Below, one piece after another: positions 1 through 7,876 of a DNA stretch of 64,000 nucleotides. Each line of letters opens with the position of its first letter. Positions within the stretch are counted from its first letter, which is position 1. The stretch is taken from positions 5,208,001 through 5,272,000 of the forward strand of contig NZ_CP087196.1 in assembly GCF_024749285.1 (NCBI RefSeq). Reading direction: 5' to 3'. Both the position numbers and the translations under genes were made by a program. This DNA comes from Pseudomonas sp. B21-015. GTDB lineage: Bacteria > Pseudomonadota > Gammaproteobacteria > Pseudomonadales > Pseudomonadaceae. The notes beneath the pieces are model-generated. The model did not search any database and was not told the origin of the DNA. It saw nothing but the letters and a program-made list of their open reading frames with translations.

Positions 1-234
1 TTGTTCACTGACCGAAAGCCGTTGCTCCAGGGCCAGACGCTTGTCCTGTTCGGCCTGTTGCTCGGTGGCGGCGGCCAGGGTCAGTTGATTAAGGGTCTCG
101 GCGTGCAGCCTGGCCTGCTCCGCCAGTTGCCGGCCGAAGCGCCAATCCTGAAACTGCCAGGCCAGAGCCGCCGAGCAACCGGCCAGCACCAGCATGCCGA
201 TCACTCGCCAGGAAATCAGGCCGAAGGCTGGCAT
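1..234 (-). CDS. Rz-like i-spanin, partial (C-terminus outside window)
   Basis: Reading frame starting with ATG at 234 (MPAFGLISWRVIGMLVLAG...) and still open at the window edge. It begins with a single N-terminal membrane segment (about residues 5-26) followed by a long charged helix rich in Gln, Glu, Leu and Ala (for example ETLNQLTLAAATEQQAEQDK). This is the layout of an Rz inner-membrane spanin subunit, which bridges the envelope and disrupts the outer membrane at lysis. Its start overlaps the end of the endolysin gene by 19 bases, the usual endolysin-Rz order. Family assignment rests on architecture and context because the C-terminus and any embedded Rz1 are not visible. Confidence 0.75.
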   Translation of the reverse strand, partial: MPAFGLISWRVIGMLVLAGCSAALAWQFQDWRFGRQLAEQARLHAETLNQLTLAAATEQQAEQDKRLALEQRLSVSEQ

Positions 235-779
235 AACACCGCCCTCGCCCGCGCCCAGAGTTCCAGGCGATCCTGCAAGCCGTTAAGCCCGCCGTTGATA
301 CGGCGAGTGATGCTGTTGAACTGGTCGCGGTCGGCCAGTTCATTCAGGCCGTTCTGCTCCCAGAACCACGCGGCGGACTCAGCCGCCCATTGCGGTTGCT
401 CCAGCAGTTCAGGCAAGGCCAACAGGCGTTCATCGCCGAACAGGCCGAGGCTGCATTGGCGATAATTGTTGCGACCGGTGATCTGGATCAGGCCGCGGCC
501 ACGGTATTTTTGACCGTCGCCGTCCGGTTCCGGAGTGTTGCCCAAGCGGGCGGCCAGGGCGCCGGTGTCGTATTTGCTCAGGTATTGAGTGCCGCCCAGT
601 TCACGTACGTACTGCAACTGCCCCGATTCGTGACCGACTTGCGCGAGGAAGGCGGCGATGCGTTTGGGGGTGCTGATGTTGCGGTGAGACATGGCGGTGT
701 TCAGGGCGGAAATGAAAACGCCCGCTTGAGAGCGGGCGTCAGGGAATATGTGTTGCAACTGCGCTGAAGTGAGAGACAT
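216..779 (-). CDS. Glycoside hydrolase family 19 endolysin (tailocin lysis)
   Basis: Protein of 187 residues that should cut peptidoglycan glycan strands to release tailocins from the producing cell. The GH19 (chitinase/lysozyme-like) fold is recognisable from FLAQVGHESGQ near residue 45, which carries the catalytic Glu, and from the conserved block DGQKYRGRGLIQITGRNNY near residues 87-105. No signal peptide is visible, so it probably depends on the holin encoded about 27 kb upstream in the same transcription direction. It overlaps the Rz gene and lies 3 bases after the last fibre accessory gene. It occupies the position of PA0629 in R-pyocin clusters, but here it comes after two tail modules. 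Confidence 0.92.
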   Translation of the reverse strand: MSLTSAQLQHIFPDARSQAGVFISALNTAMSHRNISTPKRIAAFLAQVGHESGQLQYVRELGGTQYLSKYDTGALAARLGNTPEPDGDGQKYRGRGLIQITGRNNYRQCSLGLFGDERLLALPELLEQPQWAAESAAWFWEQNGLNELADRDQFNSITRRINGGLNGLQDRLELWARARAVLCQPSA

Positions 780-782
780 GGG

Positions 783-1187
783 TCATGTTCCATTTGCCGT
801 TGTTTTAAACCAGACCGGCGCCAGGGGTTTGCTGAAGTCTTTTGGAAAGTTGGCTAGCGAGGGCCAGTCGCGCAGATCCTGCCGGTAATCCAACAGTTCA
901 TGATATTGATCGCTGCTCAAAGTCAACGGAGTGCCGGCAGCTTGCTCATCGCGATCACGGTCGACCAGCCATTGGCTGACGGCCAGTTCCTGGTTCCGCC
1001 ACGCTCGGGCAACTGTGGCTGGTTCAGGTTCTGCCTCCGGAGCGTCTTCCAGCATGGCGAGCAGTGGCACACCACCACTCGCCAGCCATTGTTGGTATTC
1101 ATCCCAGAAACGGTGATGCCGAGGCACGGTTGCTCCGTCAGGCAGACGAATGACAGTGGCCGGGTCTTTAGTGAGTTGATAGTGCAT
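783..1187 (-). CDS. Tail fibre assembly chaperone of fibre cassette C
   Basis: Start chosen at ATG 1187 (MHYQLTKDPATVIRLPDG...) because a strong GGAGG lies 8 bases upstream at 1196-1200; the frame is open further but without such a signal. The 134-residue product has a C-terminal segment of the Phage_tail_APC type (an Arg/Asp-rich helix WLVDRDRDEQ, then YRQDLRDWPSLANFP). These proteins help fold or attach the neighbouring fibre. It follows fibre C by 13 bases. Its sequence is unlike the accessory proteins of cassettes A and B, so each fibre has its own partner type. The role is inferred from family and position. Confidence 0.75.
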   Translation of the reverse strand: MHYQLTKDPATVIRLPDGATVPRHHRFWDEYQQWLASGGVPLLAMLEDAPEAEPEPATVARAWRNQELAVSQWLVDRDRDEQAAGTPLTLSSDQYHELLDYRQDLRDWPSLANFPKDFSKPLAPVWFKTTANGT

Positions 1188-1200
1188 AGGGAAAACCTCC

Positions 1201-2412
1201 TTAAAGCTCGGCATCGGCGGTGGCGTGGATGTAATAAGTCTGAGTAACCAACCCGATATCGGAGTTATCTACCCAGGTGCCGCGAGTCGACACCCCAAGA
1301 GGTCGAGCATTAGCCGATGAAACTTCATCGCTCCCCGAACGCCATTGCCCAGCGACCCCCTTCGAAGTAGTGGTAAATAAACTGAGACTTGGAATAGCTC
1401 TCTTCTCAACCTTGAAGGTCCACTGAGCCAAGGGCTGTGAGGCAAAGCCCGTTTGCCCCTGTTTCACTGTGGATAACAGTGCACCGTAGGGACCTGTCAT
1501 GCTTCCAGGCGGCAGATCCTGGCTATAGGTTTTTTCGTAATAACGCTGGCACAACATCAACTCATCGCCAGGGCTACGGAGTTCGAACGGCGTCGACACC
1601 CGCCCCTCTTCCAACTGGATCTGTGCCAGGTCTATCACCTGCAAAACATTCAAAGGCAGGTCGAAGGAGAGCCGCAGAAAGTCATTGCCGCTACTTCCCA
1701 ACGTTTTGCCTGCCAGGGACGGTATTTGAATCGTCGCGCTGTATCGGGTCCAGGAAGTTTTGAGTTGAAAGCTGCCAACCGGCGTCACGGTATCCACACT
1801 ACCGCCCGCTCCGAAATACTGCGCGACAGTCACATTGATCTGACGCGCCGTGTCGGCCTTGGCCCAGAACGTCAGCGTCGCGGTTTTCCCCGCCAAGGTC
1901 CTGACCGACTCGATAGCCTGGGAAATTTTATGCACGCTGGCGCCAACGCCCGCGGTGATTTGTTGCCAACGCAAAAAGTAACGGGGCTCATTGGGTACGT
2001 CGACCTGACCTAATGCGAAGTTCTGCCGGGAAATATTCACCCCGGCGTTCCCATTCCAGTCGCAACGAAAACGGTCAGCGATATAGGCACCGGTGTAAGG
2101 CCCCAAGTTGACCGTACCGCGCTGCCAGATATCGAAGTTGCCGTTAATCATCAGGTTCTTGCGATAAACCTGCACCGGAAAACTCTGTTGCGGGTCGAGT
2201 TTGGCCAACTCTTTAATGGCCAGGCTCAGTTGATCAGTTTGGTTCTCGGAAGGCATCAGCCCCGCGGCGGTGATGGCGTTGAGAATTTCCTGGGTGACGC
2301 TATTACCCCAGCTGGCTGGAATCAGGGAGCCAGGAGTTCCTGCTACCGGGTTTTCATCGGCAAATCTACCGTTGACCAGTCCTGCACTGGGGACGCTTTT
2401 TGGATAGTCCAT
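1201..2412 (-). CDS. Tail fibre C, Mu-like tailocin (third fibre)
   Basis: 403 residues. Residues 1-45 (MDYPKSVPSAGLVNG... to WGNSVTQEIL) closely match the first 45 residues of fibres A (4695-5846) and B (3023-4045) and should be the baseplate attachment segment. From about residue 85 the protein changes to NLMINGNFDIWQRGT and a beta-rich region resembling carbohydrate-binding jelly-roll modules found in phage tail fibres, including LQIEEG-like edge strands (IQLEEGRVSTPFELR). The tip should recognise a surface glycan such as O-antigen on target cells. Its tip is unrelated to those of A and B. There is no collar domain. Confidence 0.85.
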   Translation of the reverse strand: MDYPKSVPSAGLVNGRFADENPVAGTPGSLIPASWGNSVTQEILNAITAAGLMPSENQTDQLSLAIKELAKLDPQQSFPVQVYRKNLMINGNFDIWQRGTVNLGPYTGAYIADRFRCDWNGNAGVNISRQNFALGQVDVPNEPRYFLRWQQITAGVGASVHKISQAIESVRTLAGKTATLTFWAKADTARQINVTVAQYFGAGGSVDTVTPVGSFQLKTSWTRYSATIQIPSLAGKTLGSSGNDFLRLSFDLPLNVLQVIDLAQIQLEEGRVSTPFELRSPGDELMLCQRYYEKTYSQDLPPGSMTGPYGALLSTVKQGQTGFASQPLAQWTFKVEKRAIPSLSLFTTTSKGVAGQWRSGSDEVSSANARPLGVSTRGTWVDNSDIGLVTQTYYIHATADAEL

Positions 2413-2454
2413 TTGATCTACTCAAGTTGAAGGGCATCAACACAGGCAATGTAG

Positions 2455-3015
2455 TTACTCGGTCGAGCCTGGAACCTGAGGCCAGTCGATCTCTGCAGGA
2501 AAGGTTGCTTGCCGCTCAAGGCGATTTAACTCAACGCTGTAGAGTTTCCATTCCATCAATGCCAGTTGCTCATCGTGAGTGGCGTCGCCGATATCTTCGG
2601 CGTATTGAAGCGGGGCTATACGCAGGACTGCGTCACGAAGTAGCGCGTCTCGTTTGGTGAACACCTGATTCCTGACATCCGCCAACCGCGCCTGGTCGTC
2701 CAACTCCCAGGTGTTATCACGCCAGACATAATACTCACCCGGCCATGGAACCGTGGTAAAGGCGTCAGGCAATTCCCCAAGTTCACTCCAGATCTGCTGA
2801 GCCCCGCCCTCTTTGCGATACACCAGACCGCGCCGGTCGATGACTTCGCGCGGGACATTGTTGACCAGTACCCAAGTACGGCCCTGTTCCGGAGGCGGCA
2901 ATTCAAATGAAAGTTCAACGGCATTACTGGGCAGTTGAATACCGATTCCCGGCGTCACGAAGAACTCCACCGGCCCCGACAAGGCGCCCGAGTTATCAAT
3001 CAGATAATTAAACAT
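2455..3015 (-). CDS. Tail fibre assembly protein of fibre cassette B (Caudo_TAP type)
   Basis: Start set at ATG 3015 (MFNYLIDNSGALSGPVEF...), 7 bases after fibre B ends, with an AGGTG-like ribosome site; the frame extends upstream into fibre B but that part is not credible. The 186-residue protein has the Caudo_TAP layout of lambda Tfa and Mu U proteins: an N-terminal region that binds the fibre tip, and a C-terminal helical part with LLRDAVLRIAPLQYAED, ATHDEQLALMEWKLYSVEL and a terminal IDWPQVP. It should fold and trimerise the tip of fibre B, and possibly stay bound to it. Confidence 0.88.
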   Translation of the reverse strand: MFNYLIDNSGALSGPVEFFVTPGIGIQLPSNAVELSFELPPPEQGRTWVLVNNVPREVIDRRGLVYRKEGGAQQIWSELGELPDAFTTVPWPGEYYVWRDNTWELDDQARLADVRNQVFTKRDALLRDAVLRIAPLQYAEDIGDATHDEQLALMEWKLYSVELNRLERQATFPAEIDWPQVPGSTE

Positions 3016-3022
3016 GGACACC

Positions 3023-4045
3023 TCAGATAAGTTTGATACGGCCGGGATAGGCAATGTTGCGTCCGCGAGTCTCTGATCCGCCGGAAAATCCGGTAGCACC
3101 GGCTTGCCAAAGTGAGTAGTTGTTGGAGCCGCCGCCCATCATCTGTGTGCCGTAGGAACCGGCACCCGGCGTTGAGTGGTTGTGAGACTCGATTTGGCCG
3201 GCCTGCCAGCTACCCGCCGCACGGCTTGCATCCACCCCACGCGACTCATCAAGAACTCGCACAAACTCACCACGGGCCTCTGGGCTACGGAAGGTCGTGG
3301 CGCCGTCGCCCGAGGTCCACATACCCTCCTTACCCGCGCGCAACGCTTCGGTGGTGAGCATCCCCGACGCCTGCGCGTGATCCCAAACCCACGGCCACTC
3401 GGTACGATTGAGCAGAGATCCATTGAGCGCACCATATCCACCCGGCATCACCGTCGTAGAGGTCTCAAAAACTGCCCGTCCCAGCGTCGTACCGTCATAC
3501 CGCCCAACAGGCCACCAGTTACCCAAGGCATCACTGCGCAGATGCCACCAATCGCCCGCCCCCATCAACACCAAAAACGGATAGCCACCCGCTCTCAGAT
3601 GGGTGTGAAACTTGATGGAATCTGTTTCCGAACAGCGAACGACCAACCGATTACCAGTGTTATCCACCCGTCGCACGATCACATCACGAATCCCCAAACC
3701 GGTGTTGGCCACTGGCAGGGTAACGGTGGTGGCCCCAGGGTTTGCATCAATCAGCACCAGACCGAGCTCTTCCGGCGCCAGCAGCTTCGATGCCGCTAGC
3801 CGGGTCACCACCGAACGCGTCGGACTGCTCACACCGATAATCGCCTGAATCGCCTTCAACAACTGCCCCGTGTCCGCCTCCAACGGCGCCATCCCGGCGC
3901 CAGCCACCACACTCAAGATCTCCTGCGTAACGGCATTGCCCCACACCGCCGGAATCAACGACCCAGGCGAACCGGCGACGGGGTTTTCATCGACAAACTG
4001 GCCATTCACCAATCCGACGCTGGGGACGCTTTTTGGATAATCCAT
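3023..4045 (-). CDS. Tail fibre B with collar domain, Mu-like tailocin (second fibre)
   Basis: Start at ATG 4045 with AGGAG ten bases upstream; an in-frame extension to 4072 is ignored. The product has 340 residues. Residues 1-45 are the attachment segment shared with fibres A and C. Residues about 250-340 form a phage tail-collar receptor-binding domain: TFRSPEARGEFVRVLDESRG, GSWQAGQIESHNHS, then a Gly-rich end. The same collar motif occurs in the fibre of the neighbouring P2-like tail (22700-24583, residues 374-413). The His pair in ESHNHS matches the HxH metal site that runs down the axis of such trimeric fibres. Confidence 0.87.
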   Translation of the reverse strand: MDYPKSVPSVGLVNGQFVDENPVAGSPGSLIPAVWGNAVTQEILSVVAGAGMAPLEADTGQLLKAIQAIIGVSSPTRSVVTRLAASKLLAPEELGLVLIDANPGATTVTLPVANTGLGIRDVIVRRVDNTGNRLVVRCSETDSIKFHTHLRAGGYPFLVLMGAGDWWHLRSDALGNWWPVGRYDGTTLGRAVFETSTTVMPGGYGALNGSLLNRTEWPWVWDHAQASGMLTTEALRAGKEGMWTSGDGATTFRSPEARGEFVRVLDESRGVDASRAAGSWQAGQIESHNHSTPGAGSYGTQMMGGGSNNYSLWQAGATGFSGGSETRGRNIAYPGRIKLI

Positions 4046-4129
4046 ACGTCTATCGCTCCTCTGAAATAACAAATGAACCGTGTCGATGCGGTTGTCGGTG
4101 CAACCTCACCCACGTTTTTTTTCTGGAAA

Positions 4130-4155
4130 TAAAAAGCCCACATTTAAGCGGGCTT
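4130..4155 (-). terminator. Intrinsic terminator between fibre cassettes A and B
   Basis: On the minus strand AAGCCC (4155-4150) pairs with GGGCTT (4139-4134), followed by a T-run. It lies in the 137-base gap between the cassette A accessory gene (ends 4183) and fibre B (starts 4045). Apart from this hairpin and a run of eight T/A pairs near 4114-4122 I see nothing else in the gap. Confidence 0.6.
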
Positions 4156-4182
4156 GGGTCAAGCAGAACGAAGGGCTAGCGG

Positions 4183-4698
4183 CTAGCCGGCCTGACCGCT
4201 GGCGAGGTCTCGAATAGCCATCAAGGCCTCATCGCCGACGCTACGGGCCAGATCGATCTTGCCCTTGGCCGCGTGCACGCGGATTTGCGTTTTAGCCTTG
4301 AGGCGCAATGTGCGCAGGGTCAGCAGGTTGTCACTCAGCTGTGCGGCATTGCTCAGGATCTGCTCGGCGGCCTGCTTGGCCGTCCGGCCTTTAACGACCC
4401 ATGCGGATACAGCCAGCGGCACGTCCTTTTTCGGGTAGCCCGCGTCCTGAAAGGCTTGGGCGTCAACGGCGGCCTGGGCATATTCCATGGCTTTGAGTGG
4501 ATCACCGGCCAGAGCAGCGCGTGCGCTGTCTGCCGCGGCATCAACTTTGGCGCACAGGCGTTCGGTTTCCTGTTGCTCCAGCAGGGCGACTTTCGTGGCG
4601 TCCAGTACCCATTGTTCACCGTCCCAGTCATGGATGGCGGAAGGTTGTGCGGGACGCAGACCGTCCTCGAACTGATGAAGCTCTTGAATAACGTTCAT
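4183..4698 (-). CDS. Fibre A accessory protein (probable tail fibre chaperone)
   Basis: 171 residues, starting at ATG 4698 with a 4-base ATGA overlap on the end of fibre A, so translation is probably coupled. It starts with a short segment holding IHDWDGEQWVLD, then a long helical region rich in Ala, Gln and Lys (residues 40-165), probably coiled coil. I do not recognise a named family with certainty. Position directly after a fibre gene, and the pattern of an N-terminal fibre-contact part with a helical C-terminus, suggest a fibre chaperone. It is unlike the Caudo_TAP protein of cassette B and the APC-type protein of cassette C. Confidence 0.6.
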   Translation of the reverse strand: MNVIQELHQFEDGLRPAQPSAIHDWDGEQWVLDATKVALLEQQETERLCAKVDAAADSARAALAGDPLKAMEYAQAAVDAQAFQDAGYPKKDVPLAVSAWVVKGRTAKQAAEQILSNAAQLSDNLLTLRTLRLKAKTQIRVHAAKGKIDLARSVGDEALMAIRDLASGQAG

Positions 4699-5846
4699 CG
4701 AATCAACTCCCAGGAAAAACTGACATTGACTGCCGCCACGAAGTTGACCGCGATTCCAGTGACGTAATCAGACACGGGGTGGTTCTTGATCCCCATACTG
4801 AACAGCAATTCATCGCTGGCGGCGCTGGTAGAACCGAGCAGGTGCTCGGCCTGGTAGGACTGCCACAGCGAACGTACCTGGTTATGGTCAAAACTGGCGG
4901 TCAGCGTCGTGACCGTGACGTCGTTGACAAAGTTGTTGGTGAAGATCACGCACGGCAGCGGAGTCGTCCAACCCGTATCGTGATTGGAGCTGGTGGTCAC
5001 CGCCGGTGATAGATAGCAATAGTTGCCACCAACCCAACCTGTTGGCGCAAACGCCACCGAGGAAATTTCCGTCGCCGAAGGTGTCGGGTTCCCCACCACC
5101 AGACGTGCCGCACGGGCATGGGGATCCAGAGGCAGGTAAACCACACCGTTGCCATTGACGGTTTGCGTCCACGCCAACCGGTTGCGGTTGTAGATCGGCC
5201 TGATGACCGGAACGGAACCCGGTGCTCCCGTCATCACCCAGGCAATGCAGATGTCCAGCGGCGTGGACTGAAAACCGCCCCCCGCCCCGCCATTGACAGT
5301 GCCCTTCAAACCTTCGGGCGCCGCGTCATAGATCGTTCCTCGCTGCATGTAGAACGTCAGCACACCACCGATCACTTGCGCCCTCAGGAAGTAGCCCGAG
5401 CTGGGCAACAGATCCACGCTGCTCCAGGCCGTGGTCATAAATGTACGGGAGCGCCCCAACTGCCCGGCCACGACTTCCTGACCGATACTGATGTACACGC
5501 CTGCCGGAATCGAAACCTTGCCACCGTTGGTCGAAACGGCGGCCGGGGTTACCGGCAGACGGGCATCGGCTGTTGCCACCGTCGGCAATGGCAAGGCCGT
5601 GAGGGGCAACGCCAGGTCCTGGTTCCAGCCCTTGGCGGTGACCGTCTGAATCGCTTGCAGCAACTGATCGCTTTTCGCCTCATCCGGCGTCAATTCCCCG
5701 GCCTTGATGACGTTCACAATCTCCTGCGTCACCCCATTCCCCCAGTCCGCCGGAATCAACGACCCCGGCGTCCCGGTCAACGGGTTTTCATCCACAAACT
5801 TCCCATTCACCAACCCGGCGCTGGGCACACTCTTCGGATAATCCAT
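4695..5846 (-). CDS. Tail fibre A, Mu-like tailocin (first fibre)
   Basis: 383 residues, ATG at 5846 preceded by GGGAG/AGAGGG. Residues 1-45 (MDYPKSVPSAGLVNGKFVDE onward) are the attachment segment shared by all three fibres of this module. It is the fibre directly after gp48, the place of the Mu S fibre. Residues about 100-383 are a beta-rich region without a recognised domain: no collar motif and no carbohydrate-binding motif is obvious. The stretch AGVYISIGQEVVAGQLG resembles strand-turn repeats of trimeric fibre shafts. The tip should decide which strains the particle binds. Confidence 0.82.
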   Translation of the reverse strand: MDYPKSVPSAGLVNGKFVDENPLTGTPGSLIPADWGNGVTQEIVNVIKAGELTPDEAKSDQLLQAIQTVTAKGWNQDLALPLTALPLPTVATADARLPVTPAAVSTNGGKVSIPAGVYISIGQEVVAGQLGRSRTFMTTAWSSVDLLPSSGYFLRAQVIGGVLTFYMQRGTIYDAAPEGLKGTVNGGAGGGFQSTPLDICIAWVMTGAPGSVPVIRPIYNRNRLAWTQTVNGNGVVYLPLDPHARAARLVVGNPTPSATEISSVAFAPTGWVGGNYCYLSPAVTTSSNHDTGWTTPLPCVIFTNNFVNDVTVTTLTASFDHNQVRSLWQSYQAEHLLGSTSAASDELLFSMGIKNHPVSDYVTGIAVNFVAAVNVSFSWELIR

Positions 5847-5857
5847 CCCTCTACTCC

Positions 5858-6457
5858 CTAGTCATAATTGATGTGCACCTTGGTATGCGCCGGTGCGCTG
5901 CGGTGGATCAGGCACTCCAGTGCCGAGCCCGGATTCACGCCGAAGCGCTCGCCCCAGTAACTGGCGCCAAAACGCCGCCCTAGCAGCAACCGCCCACCGG
6001 TATTGAGCGTCCACATGAACTGTGCTTCCCAGGTGCCCCAGTGCGCCGCACCGAAACGCGAGCGCCCCATGCGCGGGGCTTCCAGTTCGGTGATGGTGGC
6101 ATTCGGGTAACCCTGGCTTTTGGCGATATCGAGGTAGTAGCCGACGGCCTGGCTGCCGACCGCGAGCAGGCGACGACGTACAGCAAGGCGGCGGTCGTCG
6201 AACAGTGGCGTGGCGCCCAGGCACGGGTCGGGCAGGTTCATTACCCGCTCCCAGTCCGGCACCAGTTCGCTGACACCGGCCGGGTCCATTTCATTGAGCA
6301 GGTCGGCGGCACGGGCATCGAGGCGCGCCAGTTCCTGGGCGACGCCTTCGAGCACTTCTTCAAGCTCAGGAACTTGTTCAGGGTCCCAGGCCGGCCCGCT
6401 GGGCAGCAGGCTGCGCAGTTGGGCGTGGTATTGCGCGGCGGTTCTTATGCCCCCCAT
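5858..6457 (-). CDS. Baseplate protein, Mu gp48/YmfQ (DUF2313) family
   Basis: Start set at ATG 6457 (MGGIRTAAQYHAQLRSLLPS...) because GGAGG lies 6 bases upstream at 6464-6468; a TTG two codons earlier is less likely. The 199-residue product matches the Mu gp48 family: AQYHAQLRSLLPSGPAW at the N-terminus, a helical middle (LNEMDPAGVSELVPDWERVM) and a C-terminal half with LIHRSAPAHTKVHINYD. In Mu this protein links the baseplate wedge to the fibres (a role like that of P2 gpI). It overlaps the end of the gp47 gene by 13 bases and precedes fibre A. Confidence 0.88.
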   Translation of the reverse strand: MGGIRTAAQYHAQLRSLLPSGPAWDPEQVPELEEVLEGVAQELARLDARAADLLNEMDPAGVSELVPDWERVMNLPDPCLGATPLFDDRRLAVRRRLLAVGSQAVGYYLDIAKSQGYPNATITELEAPRMGRSRFGAAHWGTWEAQFMWTLNTGGRLLLGRRFGASYWGERFGVNPGSALECLIHRSAPAHTKVHINYD

Positions 6458-7488
6458 ACGCAACCTCCGAAGGTCAGCAGTTCGCTTTTGTTGGCGGGGA
6501 CATCGGCGACGGGCGATGTGAGTGTGTGGTCGTATTCACCACTGGCGCTGCTGATCGCTTCACGGATGTGACTGATCAACAACTTCTGGCCGAGGTCGGC
6601 TTCACGGTTATGCAGGTCACGCAATTGCGCTTCGACCGCAGCACGCACCGCCGTGGTGTCGGGGTTCACGGTTAGGCGATAGACGACGGGGACCTGAACC
6701 GGCCGCTGCACATGCACCTCGGCGGTGACCGGGCGCAGAGGCTCGATGTAGGCCTGGACTTCAGCCAGTTGTTCGTCGTTCGGCACCGGTTGCAGATCGT
6801 CATCACGCATGATGAAAAGGCTGACTGTACCCGGCCCCAACAAACCGCCACGGCACCAGACGCGGGTCACGCCGGGGCACTCCAGAGCCCAGGTTTCATA
6901 GTCCTGGGCCGAACCGCCGTGAGGGATGACGCGGTAGGAGCGGATCACCCGCGCACGCAGCGATTCCAGGCTTTCCCTCGCCACACCGCCGCTGAGGCCC
7001 GACGCCAGCACGGTGAAGCTATTGCCGACGATACCCGCAATCGGCTGCACCGGAATCAGCGCCAGACCAGCCTCGGCATTGCCCAGGCTGCCAGCCTCGA
7101 GCGCGGCGATGGTGGTGGTGTTGAGGCCGTTGCTGGTGGTGCGCGCGGCGGTCACTTTGTAGGTGCGACCGTCGCTCGATTGCAGCAGGGTGTCGACGTC
7201 CAGCACGGCACCAGCGCTGGCGGTAAAGCTGACGCTGCCGCTGGCCGCTTGTGCGGCTTTGCGAGGCTGGTTCAGGCGCAGTGCGGCGATCCGTTCCAGG
7301 GTCGATTCATCGGCCTTGTCCGGGAGGATCTGCTCGGCGATCCAGTCCAGATAGCCATACAGGCCATAGGCGGCGCCACCGAGGGTGCGGGCCAGCACTT
7401 GCGCATCGGACTGGCGCAGCGAATCGCTGGCCAGGTCGCTTTGGGTGCGTTTGATCAGCACCGGCAGCGAAGGGGTTTCAAACGGCAT
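6445..7488 (-). CDS. Baseplate wedge protein J-like (Mu gp47)
   Basis: 347 residues, the usual size of the Baseplate_J family. Typical landmarks are FETPSLPVLIKRTQSDL at the start, the central ATGSVSFT-like repeat (AQAASGSVSFTASAGAVL) and YRVIPHGGSAQDYETWAL followed by VTRVWCRGG. It forms the wedges of the contractile-tail baseplate and triggers sheath contraction. It overlaps gp46 upstream by 11 bases and gp48 downstream by 13 bases, as in a tightly packed Mu tail operon. Confidence 0.93.
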   Translation of the reverse strand: MPFETPSLPVLIKRTQSDLASDSLRQSDAQVLARTLGGAAYGLYGYLDWIAEQILPDKADESTLERIAALRLNQPRKAAQAASGSVSFTASAGAVLDVDTLLQSSDGRTYKVTAARTTSNGLNTTTIAALEAGSLGNAEAGLALIPVQPIAGIVGNSFTVLASGLSGGVARESLESLRARVIRSYRVIPHGGSAQDYETWALECPGVTRVWCRGGLLGPGTVSLFIMRDDDLQPVPNDEQLAEVQAYIEPLRPVTAEVHVQRPVQVPVVYRLTVNPDTTAVRAAVEAQLRDLHNREADLGQKLLISHIREAISSASGEYDHTLTSPVADVPANKSELLTFGGCVWGA

Positions 7489-7876
7489 AGATCACCTGCC
7501 AACTGTTATCAGGGTTGATGTCCAGGCGCTCGCCGTCGGCCAGGGTCAGGACCGTGCGCAGGTTCAGGCGCTGGGCGTCGAGGCGTTCGCTGATGATGTC
7601 GATGGCGCTGCAATGGCCGTCGTCGATCAGCCATTGCAGGGCTTCGCGGGCATAGAATTCGGCGTCCATCTGGGTTTGTCGGGTCAGCTTGACCCGGCGC
7701 AGCAGCCACAGCCGCGAACCGATGCGGTCGTCGGCCACCGTCGGAAAGGTGTCGCCCCACCAGCCGAAACGTTCTTCGTCATCGAGGGCATCGTCATCGG
7801 CGGCACGGCGCCAGGTGAACAGGCTGATCAGCACTGAACGGGTCAGGGCGGCGTGGAGGTTTTGGCTGATCAACAT
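7478..7876 (-). CDS. Baseplate protein, phage GP46 family
   Basis: 132 residues from ATG 7876; the stop of the spike gene overlaps the start (TGATG), with GGAGG just upstream. Family landmarks are RFGWWGDTFPTVADDRIGSRLWLL and the C-terminal half with AREALQWLIDDG. In Mu, gp46 corresponds to the gp25/W-like wedge component that nucleates the sheath at the baseplate. It stands in the expected order between gp45 and gp47. Confidence 0.9.
   Translation of the reverse strand: MLISQNLHAALTRSVLISLFTWRRAADDDALDDEERFGWWGDTFPTVADDRIGSRLWLLRRVKLTRQTQMDAEFYAREALQWLIDDGHCSAIDIISERLDAQRLNLRTVLTLADGERLDINPDNSWQVIYAV

Noticed and set aside
89..343. 84-codon minus-strand frame at the window start
   Set aside because: Arg/Gly/Ala-rich composition in the wrong frame across the endolysin and the Rz-like gene; the Rz-like frame from ATG 234 has a membrane segment and a coiled helix.
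783..5846. Invertible fibre switch (phase variation by a DNA invertase)
   Set aside because: All three fibre cassettes point the same way, no invertase gene and no inverted crossover sites are visible in the window.
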